From positions 1 through 25,806 of the forward strand of contig CABYOG010000010.1 in the NCBI GenBank assembly GCA_902520575.1: a stretch of DNA of 25,806 bases, written 5' to 3'. The first letter of the stretch is position 1. Every line of letters begins with the position of its first letter. This document shows positions 1 through 8,321 of this stretch, piece after piece. Below the pieces are notes generated by a model, which was given only the letters and a program-made list of their open reading frames with translations, was not told the origin of the DNA and did not search any database. Made by a program: the position numbers and the translations under genes. Origin of the DNA: an uncultured SAR116 cluster alpha proteobacterium. Lineage in GTDB: Bacteria; Pseudomonadota; Alphaproteobacteria; Puniceispirillales; Puniceispirillaceae.

Positions 1-63
1 TACAGCGTCAGAAAATTACAAAGCAGGATTACATTTAAAAACTGGCATCAATTCAGAGCTGCT

Positions 64-86
64 TTCTCTGTTACCAGCACAGAGAG
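64..86 (+). promoter_or_regulatory. Hairpin in the leader upstream of rpsA
   Basis: Seen: TCTCTGT (65-71) and ACAGAGA (79-85) are perfect complements around a 7-base loop, with a possible T-G pair outside. No T-run follows, so it does not look like an intrinsic terminator. It may be a structured part of the rpsA 5' leader or mark the end of an upstream gene. S1 autoregulation is known in enterobacteria, but I cannot tie this hairpin to it. Nothing else recognisable is seen in 1-167 apart from the rpsA ribosome binding site. Confidence 0.4.
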
Positions 87-167
87 TGATGAGATCACAC
101 CTCAATGACATTTAATTATCATTATTAACGGTCAAAGACCGCACTGACGATTTCACGGAGAACACTT

Positions 168-1889
168 TTGTCAAAAACAACAGCAGCGGATGCTAAATTG
201 GAAAATTTTGCCGATCTTTTGGCAGAGAGCTTTGCAGAGGACACCGCCATTGAAGGCAGTGTCGTAAAAGGCCAAGTAGTTGAGGTCGCAGATGATTATG
301 TGACCATTGACGTGGGCTTAAAATCAGAGGGACGCGTGCCGCTACGCGAGTTCGCAGCCCCAGGTCAAGATGCCGAGATTCAGGCTGGCGACAGTGTTGA
401 GGTTTATGTTGAACGGATGGAGGACCGTGATGGTGCTGCCATGCTCAGTCGAGAGAAAGCTCGACGTGAAGAGGCTTGGATAATTTTGGAAAATGCGTTT
501 GATGCACAGGAGCGCGTTACAGGCATTATTTTCGGGCGCGTGAAAGGCGGTTTTACTGTTGATTTATCTGGCGCAACCGCATTCCTGCCAGGCAGCCAGG
601 TAGACATCCGGCCTATCCACGACATTGGTCCGTTAATGGGAACTCCACAGCCTTTCCAAATTTTGAAAATCGACAGACGACGCGGAAATATTGTGGTGTC
701 TAGAAGATCAGTTCTGGAAGAATCGCGAGCAGAAGCCCGCTCAGAGCTCGTCTCAAACCTTCAAGAGGGGCAGGTTTTGCAGGGTGTTGTCAAAAACATC
801 ACAGATTATGGTGCGTTTGTCGATCTTGGCGGCGTAGACGGCCTGCTGCATGTGACTGACATTGCATGGAAGCGTATCAATCACCCTTCAGAAGCACTGC
901 AGGTAGGCCAGACTGTTGATGTACAGGTGATCAGATTTAATGCAGAGACACAGCGTATCTCGCTTGGTATGAAGCAGCTTCTGTCAGATCCATGGTCAGA
1001 TGCAGCTGAAAAATTTGTTATTGGCTCAAAACTATCTGGCCGTGTTACAAACATTACTGACTATGGTGCATTTGTTGAACTTGATGAAGGTGTTGAAGGT
1101 CTAGTACATGTCTCTGAGATGAGCTGGACAAAGAAAAATGTGCACCCTGGTAAGATCGTGTCTACTAGCCAGCAAATAGATGTCATGGTTTTGGATGTCG
1201 ATATGGTGAAACGTCGGATTTCACTTGGCCTGAAACAGGCTACAGTCAATCCATGGGAAGAGTTCAAGGACACCTTCCAAGTCGGGGCTGAAATTGAAGG
1301 TGAAATCAGAAACATAACTGAGTTCGGTATATTTGTTGGATTGACCGAAGACATTGATGGCCTTGTTCATATGTCTGATATTTCCTGGGAAAAGACTGGA
1401 GAGGCGGCCCTTGAAGGCTATAACAAAGGTGATCAGATAAAAGCCAAGATTCTTGAAATTGACCTTGAAAAGGAGCGCATTTCCCTCGGCATTAAGCAGC
1501 TGAGCGACGATCCTTATGTTGGTGAGATAGAAAAGGTCAAAAAAGGTAGTGTGATGACCTGTACGATCACAGCAATTGCAGATGGGGGTCTTGAGGTCCG
1601 TGTTGGCGACCATCTAAACGGTTTCATCCGCAAAGCAGATCTGTCGCGTGAACGCAGTGAGCAGAGAACCGAACGGTTTGCTGTTGACGAGAAAATTGAT
1701 GCTGTCGTCACGCAGTTTGATAAGAAAACACGCAACCTTTCACTGTCAATTAAAGCGCGTGAAATCGCTGAAGAAAAACGGGCAATGGCTGATTATGGAT
1801 CGTCAGACAGTGGTGCAAGCCTTGGCGATATCCTCGGCGCTGCACTCGCAAGAAAAGATGATGGGGGCGCAGCTGACTCAGACGGCTAG
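168..1889 (+). CDS. rpsA: 30S ribosomal protein S1
   Basis: Ribosomal protein S1 binds mRNA on the 30S subunit and helps load leaders that are structured or have weak Shine-Dalgarno sites. The 573-residue product has the family layout of six S1/OB-fold repeats, roughly residues 30-97, 115-183, 202-270, 287-357, 374-444 and 461-530. The central repeats carry the typical NITDYGAFV and GLLHV/GLVHV motifs, and the length is normal for alphaproteobacteria. The start is TTG at 168, supported by GGAG at 157-160 with 7-base spacing and by the family-like N-terminus MSKTTAADAKLENF. It is the first complete gene of a plus-strand run and is followed by ihfB, the usual order. Identification is secure; the TTG start is an inference. 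Confidence 0.97.
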   Translation: MSKTTAADAKLENFADLLAESFAEDTAIEGSVVKGQVVEVADDYVTIDVGLKSEGRVPLREFAAPGQDAEIQAGDSVEVYVERMEDRDGAAMLSREKARREEAWIILENAFDAQERVTGIIFGRVKGGFTVDLSGATAFLPGSQVDIRPIHDIGPLMGTPQPFQILKIDRRRGNIVVSRRSVLEESRAEARSELVSNLQEGQVLQGVVKNITDYGAFVDLGGVDGLLHVTDIAWKRINHPSEALQVGQTVDVQVIRFNAETQRISLGMKQLLSDPWSDAAEKFVIGSKLSGRVTNITDYGAFVELDEGVEGLVHVSEMSWTKKNVHPGKIVSTSQQIDVMVLDVDMVKRRISLGLKQATVNPWEEFKDTFQVGAEIEGEIRNITEFGIFVGLTEDIDGLVHMSDISWEKTGEAALEGYNKGDQIKAKILEIDLEKERISLGIKQLSDDPYVGEIEKVKKGSVMTCTITAIADGGLEVRVGDHLNGFIRKADLSRERSEQRTERFAVDEKIDAVVTQFDKKTRNLSLSIKAREIAEEKRAMADYGSSDSGASLGDILGAALARKDDGGAADSDG

Positions 1890-1930
1890 GTAGTCTTCTA
1901 GAAATATAGCTAATAACATCACAAGACAAG

Positions 1931-1965
1931 GCTCCGCGTGCTTGACTCCACATGGAGCTTTTATT
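1931..1965 (+). terminator. Weak possible terminator after rpsA
   Basis: GCTCC at 1931-1935 can pair with GGAGC at 1954-1958, which is followed by CTTTTATTT. Only 5 bp pair across an 18-base loop, so any hairpin would be weak; CTCC/GGAG at 1946-1957 is a shorter alternative. It may partly separate rpsA from ihfB transcription. Low confidence. Confidence 0.3.
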
Positions 1966-1988
1966 TCACACGTGCATTTATAGATAGC

Positions 1989-2018
1989 TTGACGCTTGCG
2001 GTGGAAACAGTCATGCTT
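1989..2018 (+). promoter_or_regulatory. Possible promoter upstream of ihfB
   Basis: TTGACG at 1989-1994 is a good -35 match. The only -10 candidate at suitable spacing is a poor ATGCTT at 2013-2018 (18-base spacer). It lies in the 161-base gap between rpsA and ihfB, downstream of the weak hairpin. The -35 is seen clearly; promoter function is a guess. Confidence 0.3.
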
Positions 2019-2050
2019 TAGTCGTTTTATAAGCAAGTAAGGTAACGCGT

Positions 2051-2329
2051 ATGACAAAGTCTGAGTTGATCGCCCGACTGGCAGAACAGAACCCATCCTT
2101 ATATCACCGAGATTTGGATCATCTTGTGAACACCGTCTTTGAAACAATAACCAAGGCTTTGGAAGATGGGGACCGCGTCGAACTCAGAGGATTTGGTGCG
2201 TTTTCCGTTCGCGAACGCAAAGCCAGGATTGGCCGCAATCCGCGCACTGGCGAACCCGTGAACGTTGAGGCAAAACGTATGCCGTTCTTTAAAATGGGTA
2301 AAGGAATGCGCGAACGGTTGAACAAATAA
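2051..2329 (+). CDS. ihfB: Integration host factor subunit beta
   Basis: IHF beta (HimD) pairs with IHF alpha to form a sequence-preferring DNA-bending protein used in transcription, replication and site-specific recombination. The 92-residue product is full length. The N-terminal helices ([15 protein letters not shown]) lead into the beta-arm region with [12 protein letters not shown], whose proline intercalates into DNA, and the C-terminus [15 protein letters not shown] is typical of the family. An AAGG-type ribosome binding site lies about 8 bases before the ATG. It sits between rpsA and the lapA-like gene, as in many alphaproteobacteria. ihfA is not in the window. IHF is a common cofactor of tyrosine integrases such as the one at the right edge, but no direct link is shown. 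Confidence 0.96.
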   Translation: MTKSELIARLAEQNPSLYHRDLDHLVNTVFETITKALEDGDRVELRGFGAFSVRERKARIGRNPRTGEPVNVEAKRMPFFKMGKGMRERLNK

Positions 2330-2390
2330 GCCTGCTGAACCGTCTGTGCTTTGCCGGAATAGTGTCACCGCGAAATAAGTAAAGGGCGTA

Positions 2391-2747
2391 ATGATGCGCT
2401 TAATCTCTCGAATGTGCTGGTTAACCCTTTTGGTCATCACCAGTGTCATCTTGGCAGGTTTCGTCACTTCAAATCAGGGGCTAATCTCAATCCGTCTCTG
2501 GCCCACGCATGCCATTATGCGTGCAGAGATTTGGGTTTTTGTGCTTGCCACCTATGGATTAGGCACAATAACAGGGGCTACAATTTTCTGGTTTCAAACT
2601 CTCAGCCTTAAAGCCCGTCTTTGGTCAAAGGCAAAACAGTTATCTGAACTAGAAGCCCACATTGAAGAAACAGAACAGGAGCTTAATTACCAACGCTCAT
2701 CGAGCCATTATGGTCAACAAGCCCAAAGATTGCTTGCCAGCAAGTGA
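2391..2747 (+). CDS. LapA-domain inner membrane protein
   Basis: Small 118-residue membrane protein of the LapA (lipopolysaccharide assembly protein A) type. Two hydrophobic segments are visible, about residues 9-28 and 47-68. Between them is the family-like stretch FVTSNQGLISIRLWP, matching the usual pattern of an Asn-Gln pair followed by alternating hydrophobics. The C-terminal 45 residues are charged and helical, rich in Glu, Gln and Lys, and could form a coiled coil in the cytoplasm. In enterobacteria LapA works with LapB in controlling LPS synthesis; no LapB is encoded here and the alphaproteobacterial role is poorly defined. The start has tandem ATGs (2391 and 2394) after AAAGGG at 2382-2387. 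Position between ihfB and trpF is the normal alphaproteobacterial context. Confidence 0.8.
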   Translation: MMRLISRMCWLTLLVITSVILAGFVTSNQGLISIRLWPTHAIMRAEIWVFVLATYGLGTITGATIFWFQTLSLKARLWSKAKQLSELEAHIEETEQELNYQRSSSHYGQQAQRLLASK

Positions 2748-2799
2748 CATTCAGGCAAATAATTAGTCCTCTCAATTTCAAACCAGAGCCAGGTCAAAC

Positions 2800-3474
2800 A
2801 TGACAACAGCCGTAAAAATCTGCGGTATATCTTCACTGGATATCTATAGGCATTGTGCACAACTTGGCGTTGATTGGGTTGGCTTTGTGTTTTTTCCCGC
2901 CTCACCTCGTCATTTGCAACTAACACACGCCCGCGCACTAGCTGACGCTGCTGATTCTGATACACAGCTGACTGTCCCACCCCGACGTGTGGCTTTATGC
3001 GTTAATGCCAGCGATGATGAGCTAACTGCAATTATTGACGCGGTGCGTCCAGATATGCTGCAGCTTCACGGGAATGAAAATCCAGAACGTGTGCGGGCAA
3101 TTAAATCAAAATTTTCCCTTTCTGTGATGCCTGTTATCAAAGTGGCAGGCAAAGCAGATATAAAAAAGGCTGAATTATTTTCAGACTGTGCAGACTGGCT
3201 GTTATTTGACGCTGCACCGAATACAGCAAGTATAACTAATGAGCCAAAACTTCCAGGTGGTACGGGGATGTCATTTAACTGGCAGTATCTGGCAGGAGCT
3301 GAATTGCCACTGCCATTTATGCTTGCCGGGGGGCTAACAGCAGCAAACGTTGCTCAGGCTGTCACCCTCACCAATGCACCATGTGTTGATGTATCATCCG
3401 GAGTAGAAAAAAATCGTGGGGAAAAAAGCAAAACAGCTATCTCTGCCTTTGTGAAAACAGCAAAATTCGGGTAA
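2800..3474 (+). CDS. trpF: Phosphoribosylanthranilate isomerase
   Basis: TrpF converts N-(5'-phosphoribosyl)anthranilate to the 1-deoxyribulose form, the third step from chorismate to tryptophan. The 224-residue product is a single beta/alpha barrel of normal length. KICG near the N-terminus supplies the catalytic base Cys8, and LLFDAAP supplies the general acid Asp137. The C-terminal phosphate-binding loops are seen as MLAGGLTAANV and DVSSGVEKNRGEK. An AGG at 2791-2793 precedes the ATG. It stands 71 bases before trpB and forms trpFBA, the split-operon arrangement usual in alphaproteobacteria, where trpE/trpGDC lie elsewhere. Confidence 0.96.
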   Translation: MTTAVKICGISSLDIYRHCAQLGVDWVGFVFFPASPRHLQLTHARALADAADSDTQLTVPPRRVALCVNASDDELTAIIDAVRPDMLQLHGNENPERVRAIKSKFSLSVMPVIKVAGKADIKKAELFSDCADWLLFDAAPNTASITNEPKLPGGTGMSFNWQYLAGAELPLPFMLAGGLTAANVAQAVTLTNAPCVDVSSGVEKNRGEKSKTAISAFVKTAKFG

Positions 3475-3545
3475 AGTTACAACCGGCCAAACTGTGACCC
3501 TGGCATATATTATTTAAGTGACATAACAAAAGATAGAGAATCGAC

Positions 3546-4769
3546 ATGGGCGATACTGCACCCAATTCATACAAAACGCTGCCTGATGAGGCGGGACGAT
3601 TTGGCATTCACGGCGGACGCTTTGTTGCTGAAACACTGATGCCGCTGATTTTGGAGGTTGAAAAGGCCTATGCAACAACCAAATCCGACCCTGGGTTTGA
3701 AACGGAATTATTATATTATCAGAAACATTATATTGGCCGACCCTCCCCTTTATATTTCGCTCCCCGGCTGACAAAACATTTTGGTGGTGCAAAGCTCTTT
3801 CTGAAGCGGGACGAGCTAAACCATACAGGCGCGCATAAAATCAACAATGTCCTGGGGCAGGCTCTGTTAGCAAAGCGAATGGGAAAGACCAAAATCATTG
3901 CGGAAACAGGCGCTGGCCAACATGGTGTAGCTACAGCAACGGCTTGTGCCTTATTCAATCTTGAATGTGAAGTTTTCATGGGTGCGGAAGATGTTCGCCG
4001 TCAGAAGCCGAATGTGGATCGTATGCGTCTCTTGGGCGCAAAAGTGCATCCGGTTACATCAGGCACATCAACACTGAAAGACGCAATGAACGAGGCCTTG
4101 CGCTATTGGGTCGCGAATCCGGAAACACATTTCTACATAATAGGTACAGTAGCTGGCCCGCATCCATATCCTGAAATGGTGCGTGATTTTCAGTCTGTTA
4201 TTGGCAAAGAAACAAAAGAGCAGATAAAACAAGCTGAAGGCCGTCTGCCTGATGCTCTGATTGCCTGTATTGGTGGCGGGTCAAACGCAATGGGGCTCTT
4301 TTACCCCTTTCTTGACGATGAGAGTGTCGCCATTTACGGAGTAGAAGCTGCTGGTCATGGAATTGAAACAGGCGAGCACGCTGCCAGCCTAACAGGTGGC
4401 GAACCTGGCATTCTGCATGGTAACCGCACTTATCTTCTCCAGACAAAGGAAGGCCAGATAAAAGATGCGCATTCCATTTCTGCAGGTCTTGATTATCCGG
4501 GCATTGGACCGGAACATGCTTGGCTTCATGATATCGGCAGAGTGAATTACGTTAGCGCGACAGATGAAGAAGCTTTGGATATGTTTCACTTGTGCTCGCG
4601 CCTTGAGGGAATTATTCCGGCATTAGAACCCTCTCATGCACTGGCCTTTGCCTCCACATTCCTGCCTTCCCTTGATAAAGACAAGATTGTGATCCTGAAT
4701 ATGTGTGGTCGCGGCGATAAGGATCTTGAAGCTGTTCTGCCTCTTTTGGAGGCCCGTAGAAAATTGTAA
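3546..4769 (+). CDS. trpB: Tryptophan synthase beta chain
   Basis: TrpB condenses indole with serine in a PLP-dependent reaction, taking indole through a tunnel from TrpA in an alpha2-beta2 complex. The product has 407 residues, normal for the TrpB1 type that partners TrpA. The PLP lysine is Lys98 in [15 protein letters not shown], and the phosphate-binding loop GGGSNAMG follows in the second half. The N-terminus has the family motif [18 protein letters not shown]. The ribosome binding site is weak (GAGA about 8 bases upstream). It lies between trpF and trpA, so the two subunits are likely co-expressed. Confidence 0.98.
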   Translation: MGDTAPNSYKTLPDEAGRFGIHGGRFVAETLMPLILEVEKAYATTKSDPGFETELLYYQKHYIGRPSPLYFAPRLTKHFGGAKLFLKRDELNHTGAHKINNVLGQALLAKRMGKTKIIAETGAGQHGVATATACALFNLECEVFMGAEDVRRQKPNVDRMRLLGAKVHPVTSGTSTLKDAMNEALRYWVANPETHFYIIGTVAGPHPYPEMVRDFQSVIGKETKEQIKQAEGRLPDALIACIGGGSNAMGLFYPFLDDESVAIYGVEAAGHGIETGEHAASLTGGEPGILHGNRTYLLQTKEGQIKDAHSISAGLDYPGIGPEHAWLHDIGRVNYVSATDEEALDMFHLCSRLEGIIPALEPSHALAFASTFLPSLDKDKIVILNMCGRGDKDLEAVLPLLEARRKL

Positions 4770-4827
4770 AAGTACAAATGACAAGGCGTTATATTTAAAA
4801 GCATAAAAAGACAGGATGATTTTTTAT

Positions 4828-5649
4828 ATGAGCAATCGTATTTCGCAATGTTTTGCCAATGCAAAAGCCAATAATAGAGCTGTTCTAGGTATTTTTGTGT
4901 CTGCTGGCGACCCGTCTGCTGAAGCCTCTTCTGCTATTCTGGACAAATTGGTTGAAAATGGTGCAGATATGATCGAACTTGGAATGCCTTTTTCTGATCC
5001 AATGGCTGATGGCCCTGCCATTCAGGCCGCTAGTCTACGGGCCATCAAAAAAGGGATGACGCTGGCAGGAACCCTGGATATAGCCAAATCCTTCAGGGCG
5101 CGTCATCCAGATACGCCGCTTGTATTAATGGGCTATTATAATCCTATCTATATTTATGGCAAAGATGCCTTTATCACAGATGCGCTTGCCGCAGGTGTGG
5201 ATGGCCTTATCATTGTTGATCTTCCTCCTGAAGAAGACAGCGAATTATGTGATGATGCCCGCATGGCAGGTCTTTCGTTCATCCGGCTTGTCACCCCAAC
5301 AACTCTTGGTCATCGCCTGCCTGTTGTTTTAGAAAAAGCTGGCGGTTTTATTTATTATGTTGCCATTGCAGGAATAACCGGAACAAAAAGTGCAGCAAAA
5401 GAAACGATTAACGCAGCCTTCACACGTATCCGGGAGGAAACTAGCCTTCCAGCTGTCACTGGATTTGGGATCAGAACTGCCGAACAAGCAGCAGAAATTG
5501 CCCATATATCAGATGGTGTGGTCGTAGGCTCTGCGATGGTGTCTATCATTGAACAGGCCTGCGCAGAAGAAAGTCTGGATAAAGAAAAACTGGTAAATTC
5601 TATTGGCACATATTGCCAATCCTTGTCAAAGGCGATGAAACGGTCATAA
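4828..5649 (+). CDS. trpA: Tryptophan synthase alpha chain
   Basis: TrpA cleaves indole-3-glycerol phosphate to indole and glyceraldehyde 3-phosphate and passes indole to TrpB. Catalytic residues are Glu50 in DMIELGMPFSDP and Asp61 in PMADGPAIQ, close to Glu49/Asp60 of the Salmonella enzyme. The phosphate-binding loop GFGIRTAEQA and VVVGSAMV are present near the C-terminus. I choose ATG 4828 (273 residues, MSNRISQCF) rather than the in-frame ATG at 4816: the AGGA at 4813-4816 overlaps the earlier ATG and so can serve only the later one, and the family N-terminus begins this way. The gap to accD is 39 bases, so trpA and accD are probably cotranscribed. Confidence 0.97.
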   Translation: MSNRISQCFANAKANNRAVLGIFVSAGDPSAEASSAILDKLVENGADMIELGMPFSDPMADGPAIQAASLRAIKKGMTLAGTLDIAKSFRARHPDTPLVLMGYYNPIYIYGKDAFITDALAAGVDGLIIVDLPPEEDSELCDDARMAGLSFIRLVTPTTLGHRLPVVLEKAGGFIYYVAIAGITGTKSAAKETINAAFTRIREETSLPAVTGFGIRTAEQAAEIAHISDGVVVGSAMVSIIEQACAEESLDKEKLVNSIGTYCQSLSKAMKRS

Positions 5650-5688
5650 TCGGTTAACAGCAGACTGTCTGAAACAGGAGGCAAAAAT

Positions 5689-6546
5689 ATGAACTGGATT
5701 ACAAATTCTGTCTTGCCCAAAATTAAAGCTCTGGTGCAGTCGAATGATGTGCCAGATAATTTATGGGTAAAATGTCCATCATGTAATCAGATGCTGTTCC
5801 ACCAGGAATATGAACAGGCCTTTCATTGCTGTACAACCTGCGGTCATCATGCCCCACTGCCGCCAGAATTTCGGTTTAAGCTTTTATTTGATGCAGAAAG
5901 CTATCAACAGCTTGAACTTGATATATCTGCTGATGACCCGCTTAAATTCAAAGACAGTAAACGCTACCCTGAACGGCTGAAGGCCGCCCGCGCGAAAACA
6001 GGCACACAGGATGCAATCGCGGCGGCAATAGGCACTATTAAATCCATGAAAGCAGTGGTGGCCACATTCGACTTCCGGTTTATGGGTGGTTCAATGGGCA
6101 GGACAGTAGGTGACGGGCTACTGAAAGCTGCTAAAACTGCTGTCGCTGAAAAGGCAGCTTTGATTGTAGTACCCTCTTCAGGCGGGGCACGCATGCAAGA
6201 AGGCATTCTCTCGCTGATGCAATTACCTCGCAGTATCATTGCTGTTGAACAGCTGAAAGCGGCTAGCCTGCCTTATATTGTGTTGTTAACGCATCCGACC
6301 ACAGGGGGAGTCACAGCATCTTTTGCCATGCTTGGTGACATTCAGATGGCGGAACCAGGCGCGATAATCGGTTTTGCAGGCCGCCGCGTAATTGAAGAAA
6401 CTGTGCGTGAAAAATTGCCTGATGATTTCCAGACAGCTGAATACCTAGAAGATCATGGCATGATTGATATGGTTATTCCACGCAACCAGCAACATGAAAA
6501 ACTGGGTGCTATTCTGTCAATGCTGATGCATAAAGCTGAGACTTAG
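5689..6546 (+). CDS. accD: Acetyl-CoA carboxylase carboxyltransferase beta subunit
   Basis: AccD is the beta half of the carboxyltransferase that moves CO2 from carboxybiotin to acetyl-CoA to make malonyl-CoA for fatty acid synthesis; its partner AccA is not in the window. The 285-residue protein has the N-terminal four-Cys zinc ribbon (Cys29, Cys32, Cys48, Cys51) and the crotonase-like core with GGSMGRTVGDG, PSSGGARMQEG and HPTTGGVTASFAMLGD forming oxyanion and CoA-binding parts. The ribosome binding site AGGAGG at 5676-5681 is the strongest in this region, with 7-base spacing. The trpA-accD-folC order is a conserved alphaproteobacterial unit. Confidence 0.98.
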   Translation: MNWITNSVLPKIKALVQSNDVPDNLWVKCPSCNQMLFHQEYEQAFHCCTTCGHHAPLPPEFRFKLLFDAESYQQLELDISADDPLKFKDSKRYPERLKAARAKTGTQDAIAAAIGTIKSMKAVVATFDFRFMGGSMGRTVGDGLLKAAKTAVAEKAALIVVPSSGGARMQEGILSLMQLPRSIIAVEQLKAASLPYIVLLTHPTTGGVTASFAMLGDIQMAEPGAIIGFAGRRVIEETVREKLPDDFQTAEYLEDHGMIDMVIPRNQQHEKLGAILSMLMHKAET

Positions 6547-6581
6547 GCCAGCTGACGCTTGGCTGACTTTGATTCAGCATT

Positions 6582-7886
6582 ATGACGGCTTCGCCTAATA
6601 ACCCTACGCTTATCCTGGACAGGCTGACGAAACTGCATCCCAAACTAATTGATTTAGGTCTTGAAAGGACCATCCAGCTGAGCAAAAGATGCGGAGCCCC
6701 ACATCTTCACCTGCCGCCTGTTATTCATATTGCTGGCACAAATGGTAAGGGCTCTGTTTCAGCATTTTTGCGCAGCATGGCTGAAGCTGCTGGAATGTCT
6801 TGCCATGTTTATAATTCGCCGCATCTGTGCCGCTTTAACGAGAGGATCAGGTTGAATGGCAAATTAATCTCTGATGATGAACTCATTGATGTTCTCAGTG
6901 AAGTTGAAAGCGTGAATGGAAGCGACCCAATTACCTTTTTTGAATCCACGACTGTCGCAGCCTTTATGGCTTTCTCACGTCGTCCGGCTGATCTTCTGAT
7001 CCTTGAAACAGGTTTGGGCGGCATCTTTGATTCAACAAATATCGTGCCAGATACTGCCTGCACAATTATAACGCCCATCGCCTTTGATCATGAGCAATTC
7101 TTGGGCTCCGATATTGCCACGATCGCCCGGCAGAAAGCGGGCATTATGCGAACTGGTCGGCCCTCAGTGTGGGCCAGACAGCAGCCAGAGGTCTATACAC
7201 AATTACAGCAACAGGCACGGCAGCTTTGTGTATATGTCCGAACAGAGGGAGAGGATTTTCACGTCACAGCCACTGCTTCAGGTGGCCTCAGCCTTGAGGT
7301 CGGCAGCGACAAGATCACCACACCTGCACTTAGCCTTTATGGCCATCATCAGACCCAGAATGCGGCTCTGGCCTTGATGGGTTTAAAGGCGAGCGGTCTC
7401 GTAACAGATTTGGCAGCAGCTGCAGACGGAGCTAGTCAAGCAGACTGGCCAGCACGTGTTCAAAAGTTGAAAGACGGACATCTGACCCAGCTGGCAGGCA
7501 GAACTGTCTGGCTGGATGGCGCACATAATGTACATGGGGCGATGGCGTTAGTAGCCAGCTTGTCCTCAATTTACCCGAGTAAATGGACAATTATATTCGG
7601 TGCATTGAACACGCGCCCAGCAGATGAATTTCTGTCTATCATAAAGCCGGTTACTGACCGCATCTACTGTTTGACGATCCCCAATCAACCGGCTGCACTG
7701 AAAGCAGGGACATTAGTTAGACGTGCTCGTTCACTTGGGCTGAAAGCAGACTCAGCAGATAATATCTCCTCTGCTTGCAGTGCCATTGGCAGACTGGGAG
7801 CAACTGACGATCAACCTGTGATTATTTGCGGCTCACTCTATCTTGCTGGTGCTGTATTGCAAGCAAATGGGACTTTGCCTGACTGA
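6582..7886 (+). CDS. folC: Bifunctional folylpolyglutamate/dihydrofolate synthase
   Basis: FolC adds glutamate to dihydropteroate to make dihydrofolate and then extends the glutamate tail. The 434-residue protein is of normal length for this Mur-ligase family. Its P-loop is HIAGTNGKGSVS (residues 49-60), the carbamylated-lysine motif is QKAGI (Lys185), and the C-terminal domain contains WLDGAHNVHG. The loop that usually reads LGGRLDATN reads LGGIFDSTN here, so the common Arg is Ile148, with the surrounding frame intact. No strong ribosome binding site is visible before ATG 6582, 35 bases after accD, so translation may be coupled. The gene ends 3 bases from the converging trxA. Confidence 0.96.
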   Translation: MTASPNNPTLILDRLTKLHPKLIDLGLERTIQLSKRCGAPHLHLPPVIHIAGTNGKGSVSAFLRSMAEAAGMSCHVYNSPHLCRFNERIRLNGKLISDDELIDVLSEVESVNGSDPITFFESTTVAAFMAFSRRPADLLILETGLGGIFDSTNIVPDTACTIITPIAFDHEQFLGSDIATIARQKAGIMRTGRPSVWARQQPEVYTQLQQQARQLCVYVRTEGEDFHVTATASGGLSLEVGSDKITTPALSLYGHHQTQNAALALMGLKASGLVTDLAAAADGASQADWPARVQKLKDGHLTQLAGRTVWLDGAHNVHGAMALVASLSSIYPSKWTIIFGALNTRPADEFLSIIKPVTDRIYCLTIPNQPAALKAGTLVRRARSLGLKADSADNISSACSAIGRLGATDDQPVIICGSLYLAGAVLQANGTLPD

Positions 7887-7889
7887 CCC

Positions 7890-8210
7890 TTAGAGATTAT
7901 CTGCCACCCATTGTTCGAGGGCAGACTTTGGCATGGCCCCGATTTTTTCAGCAACCATCTCACCGTTTTTGAAGATCAACAGAGTTGGAATGCCTCTGAC
8001 ATTATAGGCCTGAGGCGTTTCAGGATTTTCATCAATATTCAGTTTTGCGATTGTAATCTGACCAGTATGTGAATCCGCAATTTCTTCAAGAGCCGGGCCA
8101 ATCGCCTTACAAGGACCACACCACTCTGCCCAGAAATCAACTAGAACAGGTTTGTCTGCTCCAAGAACATCGGTCTGAAAATTGGCATCTGTTGTCTTGA
8201 TTGTTGGCAT
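7890..8210 (-). CDS. trxA: Thioredoxin
   Basis: Thioredoxin 1 is the general cytoplasmic dithiol reductant. The 106-residue product carries the active site WCGPC (Cys31, Cys34) in [12 protein letters not shown], the conserved Asp in the preceding strand, and the cis-proline loop [13 protein letters not shown] choose ATG 8210 over a longer in-frame start at 8291, because AAGGAGGG (8218-8225 on the complement) lies 7 bases before it and [11 protein letters not shown] is the usual thioredoxin start; the longer version adds 27 unrelated residues. A good promoter lies just upstream. It lies downstream of addA, as in other alphaproteobacteria. Confidence 0.97.
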   Translation of the reverse strand: MPTIKTTDANFQTDVLGADKPVLVDFWAEWCGPCKAIGPALEEIADSHTGQITIAKLNIDENPETPQAYNVRGIPTLLIFKNGEMVAEKIGAMPKSALEQWVADNL

Positions 8211-8262
8211 GGCTAAGCCCTCCTTGATAAGCTTGCAGCTGTGTTCACATAGCCCCTCTAAT

Positions 8263-8291
8263 ATTGTACGAATTGACGCCTTCCAGATCAA
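8263..8291 (-). promoter_or_regulatory. Promoter of trxA
   Basis: On the complement strand, TTGATC (8286-8291) and TACAAT (8263-8268) are separated by exactly 17 bases, 4/6 and 5/6 matches to the sigma-70 consensus. A transcript would start near 8256, giving a leader of about 45 bases ending in the strong trxA ribosome binding site. It sits in the addA-trxA gap, so trxA can be expressed apart from addAB. Inferred from consensus only. Confidence 0.6.
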
Positions 8292-8321
8292 GATGAATAA
8301 GGTATATGCGTTTGGTTTGCA

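Noticed and set aside
1061..1613. Minus-strand open frames within rpsA
   Set aside because: They mirror the S1-repeat codons of rpsA and have no independent support.
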